Source of the DNA: Halanaerobium kushneri
GTDB lineage: Bacteria > Bacillota > Halanaerobiia > Halanaerobiales > Halanaerobiaceae
Length of the DNA stretch: 64,000 nucleotides
NCBI RefSeq assembly: GCF_900156285.1
Contig: NZ_FTNC01000008.1
Coordinates: forward strand, 1-64,000
Direction of reading: 5' to 3'
Below, piece by piece: positions 28,508-38,046 of the stretch. Numbering within the stretch: the stretch's first letter is position 1; each line of letters starts with the position of its first letter. The position numbers were made by a program, and so were the translations under genes. The notes below the pieces were generated by a model that worked only from the letters and a program-made list of their open reading frames with translations, did no database searches and was not told the DNA's origin.

Positions 28508-29755
28508 ATGAATTTTAAGAATCTTTCACTTATTGTAATTACTCTGTTAATGGTTATGGTACTGTCTTTTTCTGCAGCAGCTCAGGACACTCTTGTAGTT
28601 AATACTTATACCAGTGATCCGGCACCGAGAAAAGCAATGAAAGAGCTCGTTGCTCAGTATGAAGAAATGAATCCTGATGTTGATGTAGAACTTAACATAA
28701 CAGCTCACGAAGATTTTAAACAGGCAATTAGAGTCTGGTTAACTTCGGACAATCCACCTGATGTATTTAGCTGGTTTGCAGGTAATAGAGCCGGTTATTT
28801 TGTTGATAGAGGTCTGGTTATGGATATTACCGATGTCTGGGAAGAAGAAAACTTTTATGAGAAATTCCCAAAGGCATTTCAGAGTATCAGCGTTTATGAT
28901 GGCAAAGCTTACTTTTTACCTCATAACTACTACTGGTGGTCTGTATTTTACAGAGAATCGATTTTTGAAGAGTATGGTTTAGAAGAGCCACAAACCTGGG
29001 ATGAATTCCTGGAAGTTGGAGAAACATTAAAGGAAAATGGCATTACTCCATTTGCTATTGGAACTAAGTTTCGCTGGACTGCAGCCGCTTTTTTTGACTA
29101 TTTTGATATGCGCATCAATGGTGCGAAATTCCATAAAGACTTAATGGCGGGAAAAATTCCATTTACTGATGATAGAGTTGCTGATGTTTTCGAAAAGTGG
29201 AAATATTTAATTGAAAATGACTATTTTATTGAAAATGCTGCTGCTTATTCCTGGCAGGAAGCTCTACAATTTCTAAATAGTGGTGATGCAGCAATGTATC
29301 TAATGGGACAGTTTATTTTAGATGCAACTTCTGAAGAAGTAAGTAAAGATCTTGATTTCTTCCGTTTTCCAATTATAGATAAAGAAGTCCCTGTTGCTGA
29401 AGATCTACCTACAGATGGTTTTATGATTCCTAAAAAAGCTCCTCATCCAGAACTGGCAAAAGACTTTATTGCCTTCCTGGGATCAGTAGAAGGGCAGCGT
29501 TTATTTGCTGAAGACTTAGGTAGACTGGTAACAAATAAAAATATGGATGCTGAGGTATATGATGGTTTAACTCTTAAGGGTAGAGAAATGATTGATAATA
29601 CTGATGAACTAGCTCAGTTTTATGATCGTGATATGGATCCTGAATTAGCTGATAAGACAATGGATTCCTTAATGGCTTTCTGGTATGCACCTGAAAATTA
29701 CAGAAATATTATGGAAGAAATGGAAGCACATCGTCAGAATTTTATTAATGACTAA
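28508..29755 (+). CDS. Extracellular sugar-binding protein, CUT1 ABC importer (operon 3)
   Basis: 415-aa SBP family 1 protein. The signal peptide is about 26 residues (cleavage near SAAAQD). The mature part begins TLVVNTYTSDPAPRKAMKEL; TSDNPPDVFSWFAGN and YYWWSVFYRESIFEEYG are binding-fold elements. The ATG at 28508 follows AAGGGGG. It leads an operon with two permeases and no glycosidase. A matching LacI operator lies upstream. The ligand cannot be deduced. Confidence 0.87.
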   Translation: MNFKNLSLIVITLLMVMVLSFSAAAQDTLVVNTYTSDPAPRKAMKELVAQYEEMNPDVDVELNITAHEDFKQAIRVWLTSDNPPDVFSWFAGNRAGYFVDRGLVMDITDVWEEENFYEKFPKAFQSISVYDGKAYFLPHNYYWWSVFYRESIFEEYGLEEPQTWDEFLEVGETLKENGITPFAIGTKFRWTAAAFFDYFDMRINGAKFHKDLMAGKIPFTDDRVADVFEKWKYLIENDYFIENAAAYSWQEALQFLNSGDAAMYLMGQFILDATSEEVSKDLDFFRFPIIDKEVPVAEDLPTDGFMIPKKAPHPELAKDFIAFLGSVEGQRLFAEDLGRLVTNKNMDAEVYDGLTLKGREMIDNTDELAQFYDRDMDPELADKTMDSLMAFWYAPENYRNIMEEMEAHRQNFIND

Positions 29756-29790
29756 TTATCAGTAATTAAAGGATTTATTTATTGAGATCT

Positions 29791-29820
29791 CACCTGTGGG
29801 GTCATTAAACCTCACAGGTG
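29791..29820 (+). terminator. Intercistronic hairpin between binding protein and permease (operon 3)
   Basis: CACCTGTGGGGT (29791-29802) pairs with ACCTCACAGGTG (29809-29820), 12 bp with one G-U and a six-base loop, followed by ATAATTTTTG. It matches the arrangement in the other three operons. Confidence 0.7.
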
Positions 29821-29841
29821 ATAATTTTTGGAGGTGTTAAT

Positions 29842-30708
29842 TTGAAAAGAAAATATATACCCTGGGCTTTTTTATCTATACCTTTAACATTTTATTCTAT
29901 CTGGGTTATTGGACCGACAATTTATACAATGTATTTGAGTTTAACTGAGTGGGATGGAATGACCGCTCCTGAGTTTCAGGGGATAGATAATTATCTTAAG
30001 TTATTCAATGATCCTATTTTTTATACTTCTTTAGTAAATAATATTAAATGGCTGGTCATATTTATGGCGATACCAGTTGTAGTAGGACTCTTTTTAGCAA
30101 TTTTATTAAGCAAAGAAATTAAATGGGCAAGAGGGTATAAGGCAGCAATTTATTCGCCAATGATTTTGGCTCCGGTTGTTATCGGGTTAATCTGGTCCTG
30201 GATTTACCAACCTCAGGGTGGACTTTTAAATAATACTCTTACTTATATAGGACTGGAAGGATTAACCAGAGGCTGGCTGAGTAATCCCAATACTGCTCTA
30301 TATGCAGTTATTGGAGCTGCAGTCTGGCGGCATACAGGTTATGTAATGCTGCTTTTTTTATCAGGGCTTACAGCTATTTCACCTACAGTTATTGAAGCAT
30401 CAAGAATTGACGGAGCTTCAGCCTGGCAGAGATTTAGATATATAATTTTACCGCTTTTAAAACCGACAACGGTAATCGTAATTGTAATTACAATGATACA
30501 GTCACTGAGAGCTTTTGATTTTGTCAGCATGATGACTAGAGGTGGACCATTTAATTCCACTAATGTTTTGGCACATTATATGTACACTGAAGCCTTTAAA
30601 AATTATAATATGGGATATGGAGCTTCGATTGCAGTAGTATTATTTGCAATTATGTTTATTTTTATTGTTATGTATTTACGTCAGATTAGGAAGGGAGAGC
30701 TGGAATAA
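29842..30708 (+). CDS. CUT1 sugar ABC permease, MalF-like (operon 3)
   Basis: 288-aa permease, six transmembrane helices, with the EAA loop EASRIDGASAWQ (Ser replaces the third residue). The open frame begins at 29818, inside the hairpin, but the GGAGGTG site at 29830-29836 points to TTG 29842 as the start. It overlaps the next gene's ATG by one base. Confidence 0.88.
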   Translation: MKRKYIPWAFLSIPLTFYSIWVIGPTIYTMYLSLTEWDGMTAPEFQGIDNYLKLFNDPIFYTSLVNNIKWLVIFMAIPVVVGLFLAILLSKEIKWARGYKAAIYSPMILAPVVIGLIWSWIYQPQGGLLNNTLTYIGLEGLTRGWLSNPNTALYAVIGAAVWRHTGYVMLLFLSGLTAISPTVIEASRIDGASAWQRFRYIILPLLKPTTVIVIVITMIQSLRAFDFVSMMTRGGPFNSTNVLAHYMYTEAFKNYNMGYGASIAVVLFAIMFIFIVMYLRQIRKGELE

Positions 30709-31550
30709 TGGAATTAAGTTTACATCAGAAAAAAAGAATAAGGCAGGGAATAATCTTTATGGCGCTGCTAATTTTTACGATAGTCTGGCTCTTACCTGTA
30801 TTTGGAGCAGTTTTAACTTCAATTAGAACAATGGATGATATAATGGACAATGGGTTCTGGAGTCTGCCGGAAGCGGTGACTTTTAAAAACTTTGCTACTG
30901 CCTGGTCAGAGGGCAATCTAAATACATACTTAAAAAACAGTTTCATTATTACTATTCCGTCTCTAATTGGTACTCTTGCTCTATCTTCTCTGGTTGGTTT
31001 TGCTCTGGCTAAATATAAATTTAAAGGTAATATGTTTATCTATTTGATGTTTGTTGCAGGAATGCTGATTCCTTTTCAGATACTTTTAATACCAGTTTTT
31101 AGACTAAGTAATTATCTTGGTATTTATAATAATTATTGGGGACTGATAATGATTCATACAGTTTTTCAAATGGGATTTTGTTCTTTCTTCTTGAGAAATT
31201 ATATGATAACTATTCCGGAGGAATTATCTGAGGCAGCCAGAATAGATGGGGCTTCTGAGTTTAAAATATTTTATAAAATATATCTTCCCCTCTCTCTACC
31301 TGCTATAGCAGCTCTGGCAACTCTGGAGTTTACCTGGATTTTTAATGACTATATCTGGGCTCTAGTATTATTGAGAGATGACAGATTAAAACCTGTAACA
31401 GCTGGTCTGGCAACTCTTCAGGGTAATTTTATTACCTCCTGGAGTGTGTTAGTGGCAGGAGCAATTCTGGCAACTATTCCAACTGTGGTAGTTTTTGTTT
31501 TCCTACAGAAATACTTTATCCGTGGCCTGACAATGGGTTCTGGGAAGTAA
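30708..31550 (+). CDS. CUT1 sugar ABC permease, MalG-like (operon 3)
   Basis: 280-aa partner permease with six transmembrane helices, the EAA loop EAARIDGASEFK and the C-terminus FIRGLTMGSGK. It starts at ATG 30708, overlapping the previous stop. The transcript ends at a terminator near 31634. Confidence 0.9.
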   Translation: MELSLHQKKRIRQGIIFMALLIFTIVWLLPVFGAVLTSIRTMDDIMDNGFWSLPEAVTFKNFATAWSEGNLNTYLKNSFIITIPSLIGTLALSSLVGFALAKYKFKGNMFIYLMFVAGMLIPFQILLIPVFRLSNYLGIYNNYWGLIMIHTVFQMGFCSFFLRNYMITIPEELSEAARIDGASEFKIFYKIYLPLSLPAIAALATLEFTWIFNDYIWALVLLRDDRLKPVTAGLATLQGNFITSWSVLVAGAILATIPTVVVFVFLQKYFIRGLTMGSGK

Positions 31551-31633
31551 TTTCTGGTTACAGCTATCTGGAAGTAAAGTGAGTTTAACAAAATTAATAT
31601 GGTAAATAATTTTTTTACCTCCCTTATAAGCGA

Positions 31634-31672
31634 AAAGCTCTACTGGATTTAATTCAGTGGAGTTTTTCTTTT
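31634..31672 (+). terminator. Terminator of sugar import operon 3
   Basis: AAGCTCTACTGGA pairs with TTCAGTGGAGTTTTT across a TTTAA loop (two G-U pairs), followed by TTTTTCTTTTTT. Confidence 0.75.
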
Positions 31673-31770
31673 TTATCTGTTAAAATAAATGTTATAGATT
31701 GGTATCAGGCAAAAGATGGCTGTTTTGCAGCAGAGATATAGAAAATAATTCATAAAACGGAGGGGAGAAA

Positions 31771-32886
31771 ATGAAAATAGCGCCATTTAAAGTAGAAGAG
31801 TGGATGAACGAGTATGAGATGGATGCTAAATATAATATCGCAGAAACCTGTGTTGAATCAATGACAGTTGAGGAATTGCTTAGTTTTAGTGATAATCCTG
31901 AGGCAAAGCTTACCGAGATTAGAAAAATGCAGCTCACATATGGAGATATTAAGGGCTCAGAGGCTTTCAAAAAAGGCGTGAGTAGTCTTTATCAGAGTAT
32001 TGAAGTAGAAAATATTTTACCTTCACATGGAGCCATTGGAGCCAATTTTTTATTATTATATTCTTTGGTTGAGGCTGGAGATGAGGTTGTTTCGGTATTT
32101 CCTACCTATCAGCAGCTTTATTCTATTCCAGAATCTTTTGGGGCAGAAGTAAAGAAATTAGAACTTAAATATGAGGCTGGTTTTTTACCTGACTTAGAAG
32201 AATTAGCATCAATGGTTAGTAAGAAAACTAAGCTGATTGCAATTAATAACCCCAATAATCCTTCGGGAGTGGCCATGGAAAAGGAAATCTTGAATAAAAT
32301 TGTAGAGATTGCCCGTTCCGCTGATGCCTACATATTAGCAGATGAGGTTTATCGAGGCTTTGATCTGGGCGAGAAAATCCCATCAGTTGCTGATCTTTAT
32401 GAAAAAGGAATCAGTGTTGGCAGTATGTCAAAAGTTTTTTCTCTAGCTGGATTAAGAATGGGATGGGTTGCTGGTCCTAAAGAAGTAGTTGAACTCTGCC
32501 AGCTGCACAGAGATTATACCACAATTTCGAATGGAATGATTGCTGATTATCTGTCTGTAATTGCTCTCGAAAATAAGAAGGAAATTTTACAGAGAAATCT
32601 CTTAAAGGTGAAAAAACAGCTGCAGATTCTGGATGACTGGGTGCACAAAGAAGAATTAATTGATTATATTAAACCAAATGGAGGAACCACAGCCTTTTTA
32701 AAGTTCAAGTTAGATATTGGATCTGAAGAATTGGCAAAAAGATTGTTTAAAGAAAAAGGAGTACTTGTTGTTCCAGGAACCGCCTTTGGTAGAGAAAATT
32801 TTTTGAGAATTGGTTTTGCGGGCAATGAACAGGAGCTAAAAGAAGGATTAGCTTTATTAAAAGATTTTCTTTCAGAAAATAGATAG
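31771..32886 (+). CDS. PLP-dependent aminotransferase, class I/II
   Basis: 371-aa fold-type I aminotransferase. The PLP lysine is K221 in SMSKVFSLAGLRMGW. NNPNNPSG and LADEVYRGF supply the cofactor-contacting Asn, Asp and Tyr. The N-terminus (KIAPFKVEEWMNEYE) and overall form resemble aminotransferases annotated as capreomycidine-synthase-like, which in many bacteria have an unknown amino acid substrate. It is a single gene with a GGAGGGGAG ribosome site. The following Gfo/Idh-like gene is 74 bp away and may share the transcript. Confidence 0.85.
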   Translation: MKIAPFKVEEWMNEYEMDAKYNIAETCVESMTVEELLSFSDNPEAKLTEIRKMQLTYGDIKGSEAFKKGVSSLYQSIEVENILPSHGAIGANFLLLYSLVEAGDEVVSVFPTYQQLYSIPESFGAEVKKLELKYEAGFLPDLEELASMVSKKTKLIAINNPNNPSGVAMEKEILNKIVEIARSADAYILADEVYRGFDLGEKIPSVADLYEKGISVGSMSKVFSLAGLRMGWVAGPKEVVELCQLHRDYTTISNGMIADYLSVIALENKKEILQRNLLKVKKQLQILDDWVHKEELIDYIKPNGGTTAFLKFKLDIGSEELAKRLFKEKGVLVVPGTAFGRENFLRIGFAGNEQELKEGLALLKDFLSENR

Positions 32887-32960
32887 TTTGAAATGATATT
32901 TCATTTACAAATTTCTTTTAAAAGCAGTACTTATAATTTTTAATTAAAACTTTAGAGAAG

Positions 32961-34046
32961 GTGAAAAATTTGAATTCAAAAATTAGCTTTGCAGTAATAG
33001 GAATTGGCTGGCGAGCAGAATTTTACTTAAGAATTGCTAGAGCATTACCAGATCAATTTGAGCTAGTTGGAGTAGTTAGCAGTAGAAGAAATAAAAGAAA
33101 AGAGATTGAAGATAAGTGGAATTTTAAGGCCTATTCCTCAATAGAAAATTTACTTGCTGCTGAAAGACCGGATTTTGTTGTGCTTTCGATCAGTAAAAAC
33201 GCTGCAGCTGAGGTGATTTTAAAATTGTCAGATTATGAAATACCTATTTTAGCTGAAACTCCTCCTGCAGATAACCTAAAAGATTTAATTAAATTAAATA
33301 AAGTTTTAGCTTCTAATTATCCTATTCAGATTGCTGAACAATATCATCTCCAGCCACTTAACCAGGCGATTCTAAAACTTGTGGATTCTGGTAAACTGGG
33401 TAAAATTAATTATGCTAAAATTTCTATCAGCCACGGTTATCATGCAGTTAGTCTGATGAGAAAGGCTCTGGGGATTAAATTTGAAACCGCTGAAATTGAG
33501 GCCAGATTTTTTGAAAATCAAATTGTTAAAGGTCCGGGACGTTCAGGTTATCCGTCAAAAAAGGAAATTGTCAATAGACAGCATGAGTTTGCTTTTTTAA
33601 ATTTTGGCGACAGGTTGGGAGTCTATGATTTTGAACGTAATCAGCATCGGTCCTGGATTAGATCAAATGAAATTTTGATTAGAGGAACTGAAGGTGAAAT
33701 TAGGAATTCAACTTTAAGTTATTTAAAAGATTTTAAAACCCCTGTTGAGTTAGAATTAAAGCGGCAGGATGCCGGAATTAATCAAAATCTGGAAGGGTTT
33801 CATCTTAAAGGTATTACCTGTGGAGGTGAATGGCTTTATCAAAATCCTTTTCTTCCCGCTCGCTTTTCAGATGATGAGATAGCAGTTGCTACAACTTTGA
33901 TCAGAATGAAAGATTATCTAGATAATGACAGGGAATTTTACTCTCTGGCAGAGGCATCTCAGGATCAATATCTTGCTTTGAAAATAATTGATTCTGCAGC
34001 AGAGGATAAGAAAATTTTTGCAGAAAGCCAGCCCTGGGCCAATTAA
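32961..34046 (+). CDS. Divergent Gfo/Idh/MocA-like oxidoreductase
   Basis: 361-aa protein with an N-terminal Rossmann fold (FAVIGIGWRAEFYLRIA) and a Gfo/Idh-type C-terminal part. At the place of the usual EKP motif it has AETPPAD, so the canonical catalytic-region lysine is missing. The later AEQYHLQP replaces the usual sequence after it. The function may therefore differ from dehydrogenation, or the residue may be supplied elsewhere. Start is GTG 32961 or, with better spacing to GAGAAGGTG, TTG 32970. It is followed by a terminator. Confidence 0.75.
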   Translation: MKNLNSKISFAVIGIGWRAEFYLRIARALPDQFELVGVVSSRRNKRKEIEDKWNFKAYSSIENLLAAERPDFVVLSISKNAAAEVILKLSDYEIPILAETPPADNLKDLIKLNKVLASNYPIQIAEQYHLQPLNQAILKLVDSGKLGKINYAKISISHGYHAVSLMRKALGIKFETAEIEARFFENQIVKGPGRSGYPSKKEIVNRQHEFAFLNFGDRLGVYDFERNQHRSWIRSNEILIRGTEGEIRNSTLSYLKDFKTPVELELKRQDAGINQNLEGFHLKGITCGGEWLYQNPFLPARFSDDEIAVATTLIRMKDYLDNDREFYSLAEASQDQYLALKIIDSAAEDKKIFAESQPWAN

Positions 34047-34080
34047 AATTAATTTTAATTAAATATTTTGCAAATAATTT

Positions 34081-34118
34081 AACTCCTGCTAAAATTTCAA
34101 GCAGGAGTTCTTTGTTTT
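34081..34118 (+). terminator. Terminator after the divergent oxidoreductase
   Basis: AACTCCTGCT (34081-34090) pairs with AGCAGGAGTT (34100-34109), followed by CTTTGTTTT. Confidence 0.8.
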
Positions 34119-34224
34119 GTGTAGAATATATTAAATAATAGAAGAAATAGCAAAATTTAACGCTTTAACTCACAAAAGTGAGAATATTGCTATTTTTAAC
34201 AAAACTAAAGGGGAGGAATTTATA

Positions 34225-37200
34225 TTGTTTATTAAGAAGAAAAAGTTAATGCTGACAGTAATTTTGGCTTTGAGTTTTGTTATGCTCATTGGAGGAATTA
34301 TTTCGGCAAAAGAATTAACGGTTATTGCTACCAGTGATATTCATGGTGCGATTTATCCCTGGTCCTATAAAATTGGCGAACCTGATGATATAGGAATTGC
34401 CAAAGTTGCTTCGATGGTCAAAGAAGCAAAAGCTGAAAATCCCAATGTTATTTTATTGGATGCAGGGGATACTATTCAGGGTAATACTCTAACTTCACTT
34501 TTTAAAGATCGTAGAGATGTAGTTCATCCAATGATGAAAGTAATGAATCATATGGGTTACAGTGCTATGACTCTGGGTAATCATGAGTTTAACTTTGGAC
34601 TCGAAACTCAGCAGGAAATTTTAGCTGATGCTGAATTCCCAATTTTATCTGCTAATACAATAGTTAAGGAAACCGGAGAGACTTTCGCAAAACCTTATAC
34701 TATTAAAGAGATTGACGGGATAAAGGTAGGTATTCTGGGTTTAACTACCCCCAATATTCCTATTTGGGATGGTGACAAAGTAGAATCTTTAGAATTTAAA
34801 GATATGGATCAAGTTGCTGCAGAGTATATTCCAGAATTAGAAGAAAAAGCTGATGTAATTATTGCCTTAGTCCATGCTGGTCTGGAAGGACGCCATGATA
34901 AAAGCGGTGGCGACAAAGCCAGTAAAATTGCAGAAAACAATCCGGAAATTGATTTAATGATTACCGCTCATGACCATGAAACTGTTAATGAAGTTATAAA
35001 TGGTGTTTTAGTAATGGCCTCATCCGATGCTGCTGAACAGGCTTCTAAAATTAAAATGACTCTATCCCAGCAGAACGGTAAATGGGTTGTTGACAGTAAG
35101 GAAGGTACTCACTTAGAGGCCGAAGATTATGAAGCTGATCCAGAAACTTTAGCAGTTGCTGAACCATACCATAATGAAGTTGTAGAATATGTAAATACAC
35201 CTATTGGTTATGCAACTGGAGATTTTACTCCAGAAGATCCAGTAGAAGGTATTCCTGCAGCTCAGGTTCAGGATACTGCAGTTCTTGATTTAATTAACAG
35301 AGTTCAGCTAGAAAATACAGGTGCTGATATTTCTTCCGCAGCTTTATTTGTTGCTGATTCTACTATCGATCAGGGACCTGTTTCAATTAAAGATGCAGCC
35401 CGAATCTATAAATACAGCAATACTCTGTATGCTGTTGAAATTACAGGTGAAGAATTGAAAAACTATTTAGAGTCAACAGCTGCATATTATAATACCTATC
35501 AACCTGGAGATATAACAATTAGTTTTGATCCGGAAATTAGGGGCTACAGTTATGATATGTTCCAGGGAATTGACTACAAAATAGATATTTCTGAGCCGGT
35601 AGGAAATAGAATAAAAGATTTAATGTATCAAGGTGAGCCGGTAAGAGATGATCAGACCTTTAAACTGGCTTTAAATAATTATCGTTACAGTGGTTTAAGT
35701 TCTGATGGTATTATTTCTAATGACCCTTACTATAAATCAGAAGAGGGAATTAGAGAAATGATAATTGAATATATCGACCAAAAAGAAGAAATTAAGCCAT
35801 TAGTTGATCATAACTGGGAGATCATTGGTGCTGATTTAGATCATCCAAATAAGGAAGAGGCTATTTCTTTAATTAATAATGATGTTTTAGAAATACCTTC
35901 TGTTAATCGTTCCTGGAATGCTAAAAGTATTAATTTAGAAGACAAACTGACCAAAATGGATTTAGCCAAAGCTTTAGTTCGAATGTTTAATTATGACATT
36001 CCAGCAAAAGTTGAAGAGCCAACCTTTAAAGGACTTGAAGGTGAGGATTTAGCTTATGCAGAAGCAGCCCTAATGGCAGGTTTTGTAGAAGAGAATAATG
36101 GTGATTTTGAGGCAGATAAAGTTCTGAGTCGTCAGGAAGCTGCAATTATGTTGATTGAAGCAATGAGAGTTGCAGATGAAGCTAACCCTGCTGTTTTAGA
36201 TAAATTTACAGACAAAGCAAAATTAACTAGAAAACTTGGAGATAAAGATAAGGTTGCTTTAGCTGTTGAGATGGGCCTTTTAGTTGGAAGAGGAGATAAT
36301 ACTCTAGCTCCACAGGAAGCGATGGATTTTGGAGAAATGGCTGCAATGTTAACAAGAGTTCAGCAGAAATACAAACAGATAGATGTATTATCAACAAATG
36401 ATTTCCATGGGAAAGTTGAGGCTGGCTATGAAGCTGGCGCAGCTAAGTTGATGGGTGCAATTGAACATTATCGCGGTGCTAACCGTAAAGGTACTATTTT
36501 AGTTGATGCTGGAGACGCCTATCAGGGTACTCCAATTTCTAGCTTAAATGATGCTCAACCAGTAATTGAATTTATGAATGAAGCTCGCTATGTAGCTCAG
36601 GCAGTTGGTAATCACGAATTCGACTGGGGAATTGATGAATTAAAGAGAATTAACAAGGAAACTTATTTTCCAATGCTGGCAGCTAATATAGTCAATAAAG
36701 ATACAGGTGAATTAGTTGACTGGGCTCAGCCAACCCGAATGATACCTGCTAATGGGGTTAAAATTGGTTTGATTGGAATTTCAACTCCAGATACTAAAGG
36801 TACAACAATGCCGTCCAATATTGCTAATCTAGAATTTACTGATCCAGCAGCTGCTATTGAAAAATATAGTGCTCGTTTACGAGAAAAAGGAGCTGAATTA
36901 ATAATTGTTGTTGGTCATCTGCCAGGAACAACTGATTATGATAGTGGTCAGGTAAGTGGAGAATTAGTTGAGACAGCTAAAAAAGTCGATGTTGCCGGCA
37001 TAGTTGGTGGTCATAGTCATCACACCGTAACAGCTGTTGTAAATGGTAATCCTATAGTTGAAGCTTATAAACATGGACGTGAACTTGGAAACTTAAGATT
37101 CTTTATTAATAAGGATAGCGGCAGGGTTTATAAGGCAGTGCCAATGAGTCATCCTGTGCGTAAAAGTGTTATGAAAATCGAAGAAAATGAAGAAATAGCT

Positions 37201-37836
37201 CAAATGGTAAGAAAATATCAAAAAGAACTTGAGCCAATTATGTCAGAAGTTTTAATTGAAACTGATCAGAAATTAGTTAGCAGCTATGACACTATTTCTA
37301 AGGTTGGTGCTCTGGCTACAGATGCAATGGCTAAAGAAGTAGAAGCAGATATTGCCTTCCAGAATCCTGGTGGATTAAGAATAGATCTACCGAAAGGTGC
37401 GGTTAATGTCGGTCATATCTACGAACTTCTGCCATTTGGAAATACAATTGTAACTGGAGAAATGACCGGTGAGCAGATTATTTCAATTCTGGAGCAGAGC
37501 CTTACTTTAGATAAGGGTATGATGCAGCATTCTGGCTTAAAGGTTGAATATGATGCCGACCAACCTAAATATGAAAGAGTAGTTTCTGTAACTCTTTCTG
37601 ATGGAACTCCTTTAAAGATGGATCAGAAATATACAGTAGCTACTAATAACTTCTTAGCTGAGGGTGGGGATGGATTTGCTACCTTTAAGGAAGTTGATTT
37701 TACAGAAAGCTACATTAAAGTAAGAGATGCTCTAATCGATCACCTACGTCAGCTGGAGGAAATTAAAGTTGATCCAGCTTCAAGAGTAACTGAGGTTGAT
37801 CAGTCTGCAGTATTACAAATTAGATATGCAGCTTAA
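34225..37836 (+). CDS. Secreted double 5'-nucleotidase with central SLH region
   Basis: 1203-aa exported protein built as phosphoesterase - nucleotidase C-domain - SLH-like region - phosphoesterase - nucleotidase C-domain. A signal peptide covers about residues 1-28. Copy 1 has TSDIHGAIYPW, LDAGDTIQGN, LGNHEFNFG and TAHDHE. Copy 2 (from about residue 715) has STNDFHGKVEAG, VDAGDAYQGTP, VGNHEFDWG and GGHSHH, then FQNPGGLRIDLPKGAV and LAEGGDGFATF. Residues about 545-710 resemble S-layer homology repeats (KMDLAKALVRMFN, SRQEAAIMLIEAM), likely anchoring it to the cell envelope. It would hydrolyse extracellular nucleotides or cyclic nucleotides, feeding purine uptake. The start is TTG 34225 after GGGGAGGA. 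Confidence 0.87.
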   Translation: MFIKKKKLMLTVILALSFVMLIGGIISAKELTVIATSDIHGAIYPWSYKIGEPDDIGIAKVASMVKEAKAENPNVILLDAGDTIQGNTLTSLFKDRRDVVHPMMKVMNHMGYSAMTLGNHEFNFGLETQQEILADAEFPILSANTIVKETGETFAKPYTIKEIDGIKVGILGLTTPNIPIWDGDKVESLEFKDMDQVAAEYIPELEEKADVIIALVHAGLEGRHDKSGGDKASKIAENNPEIDLMITAHDHETVNEVINGVLVMASSDAAEQASKIKMTLSQQNGKWVVDSKEGTHLEAEDYEADPETLAVAEPYHNEVVEYVNTPIGYATGDFTPEDPVEGIPAAQVQDTAVLDLINRVQLENTGADISSAALFVADSTIDQGPVSIKDAARIYKYSNTLYAVEITGEELKNYLESTAAYYNTYQPGDITISFDPEIRGYSYDMFQGIDYKIDISEPVGNRIKDLMYQGEPVRDDQTFKLALNNYRYSGLSSDGIISNDPYYKSEEGIREMIIEYIDQKEEIKPLVDHNWEIIGADLDHPNKEEAISLINNDVLEIPSVNRSWNAKSINLEDKLTKMDLAKALVRMFNYDIPAKVEEPTFKGLEGEDLAYAEAALMAGFVEENNGDFEADKVLSRQEAAIMLIEAMRVADEANPAVLDKFTDKAKLTRKLGDKDKVALAVEMGLLVGRGDNTLAPQEAMDFGEMAAMLTRVQQKYKQIDVLSTNDFHGKVEAGYEAGAAKLMGAIEHYRGANRKGTILVDAGDAYQGTPISSLNDAQPVIEFMNEARYVAQAVGNHEFDWGIDELKRINKETYFPMLAANIVNKDTGELVDWAQPTRMIPANGVKIGLIGISTPDTKGTTMPSNIANLEFTDPAAAIEKYSARLREKGAELIIVVGHLPGTTDYDSGQVSGELVETAKKVDVAGIVGGHSHHTVTAVVNGNPIVEAYKHGRELGNLRFFINKDSGRVYKAVPMSHPVRKSVMKIEENEEIAQMVRKYQKELEPIMSEVLIETDQKLVSSYDTISKVGALATDAMAKEVEADIAFQNPGGLRIDLPKGAVNVGHIYELLPFGNTIVTGEMTGEQIISILEQSLTLDKGMMQHSGLKVEYDADQPKYERVVSVTLSDGTPLKMDQKYTVATNNFLAEGGDGFATFKEVDFTESYIKVRDALIDHLRQLEEIKVDPASRVTEVDQSAVLQIRYAA

Positions 37837-37916
37837 ACAAGCTCAGAGTAAAAAGGAGAACTTAAGATTAAGCTGAGAAAATTAAAATAATTTAATAATT
37901 AACTCAGTTTATTGGG

Positions 37917-37954
37917 AGGGCAGTGTTCCGATTAAAGGAATGCTGTCCTTTTTT
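37917..37954 (+). terminator. Terminator of the double 5'-nucleotidase gene
   Basis: AGGGCAGTGTTCC (37917-37929) pairs with GGAATGCTGTCCT (37937-37949), 13 bp with three G-U pairs, followed by TTTTTT. Confidence 0.82.
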
Positions 37955-37994
37955 AGCTTAGATATTTTTATTTTTTTGTAATGAAATTTATCAC

Positions 37995-38022
37995 TTGAAT
38001 ATGACTTAAAAAGTAATATAAT
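37995..38022 (+). promoter_or_regulatory. Promoter of the DUF362 gene
   Basis: TTGAAT (37995-38000) and a perfect TATAAT (38017-38022), spaced by 16 bp, end 24 bp before the start codon. Confidence 0.6.
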
Positions 38023-38046
38023 AGACTTATAAGTGGGGTGGAGTTA

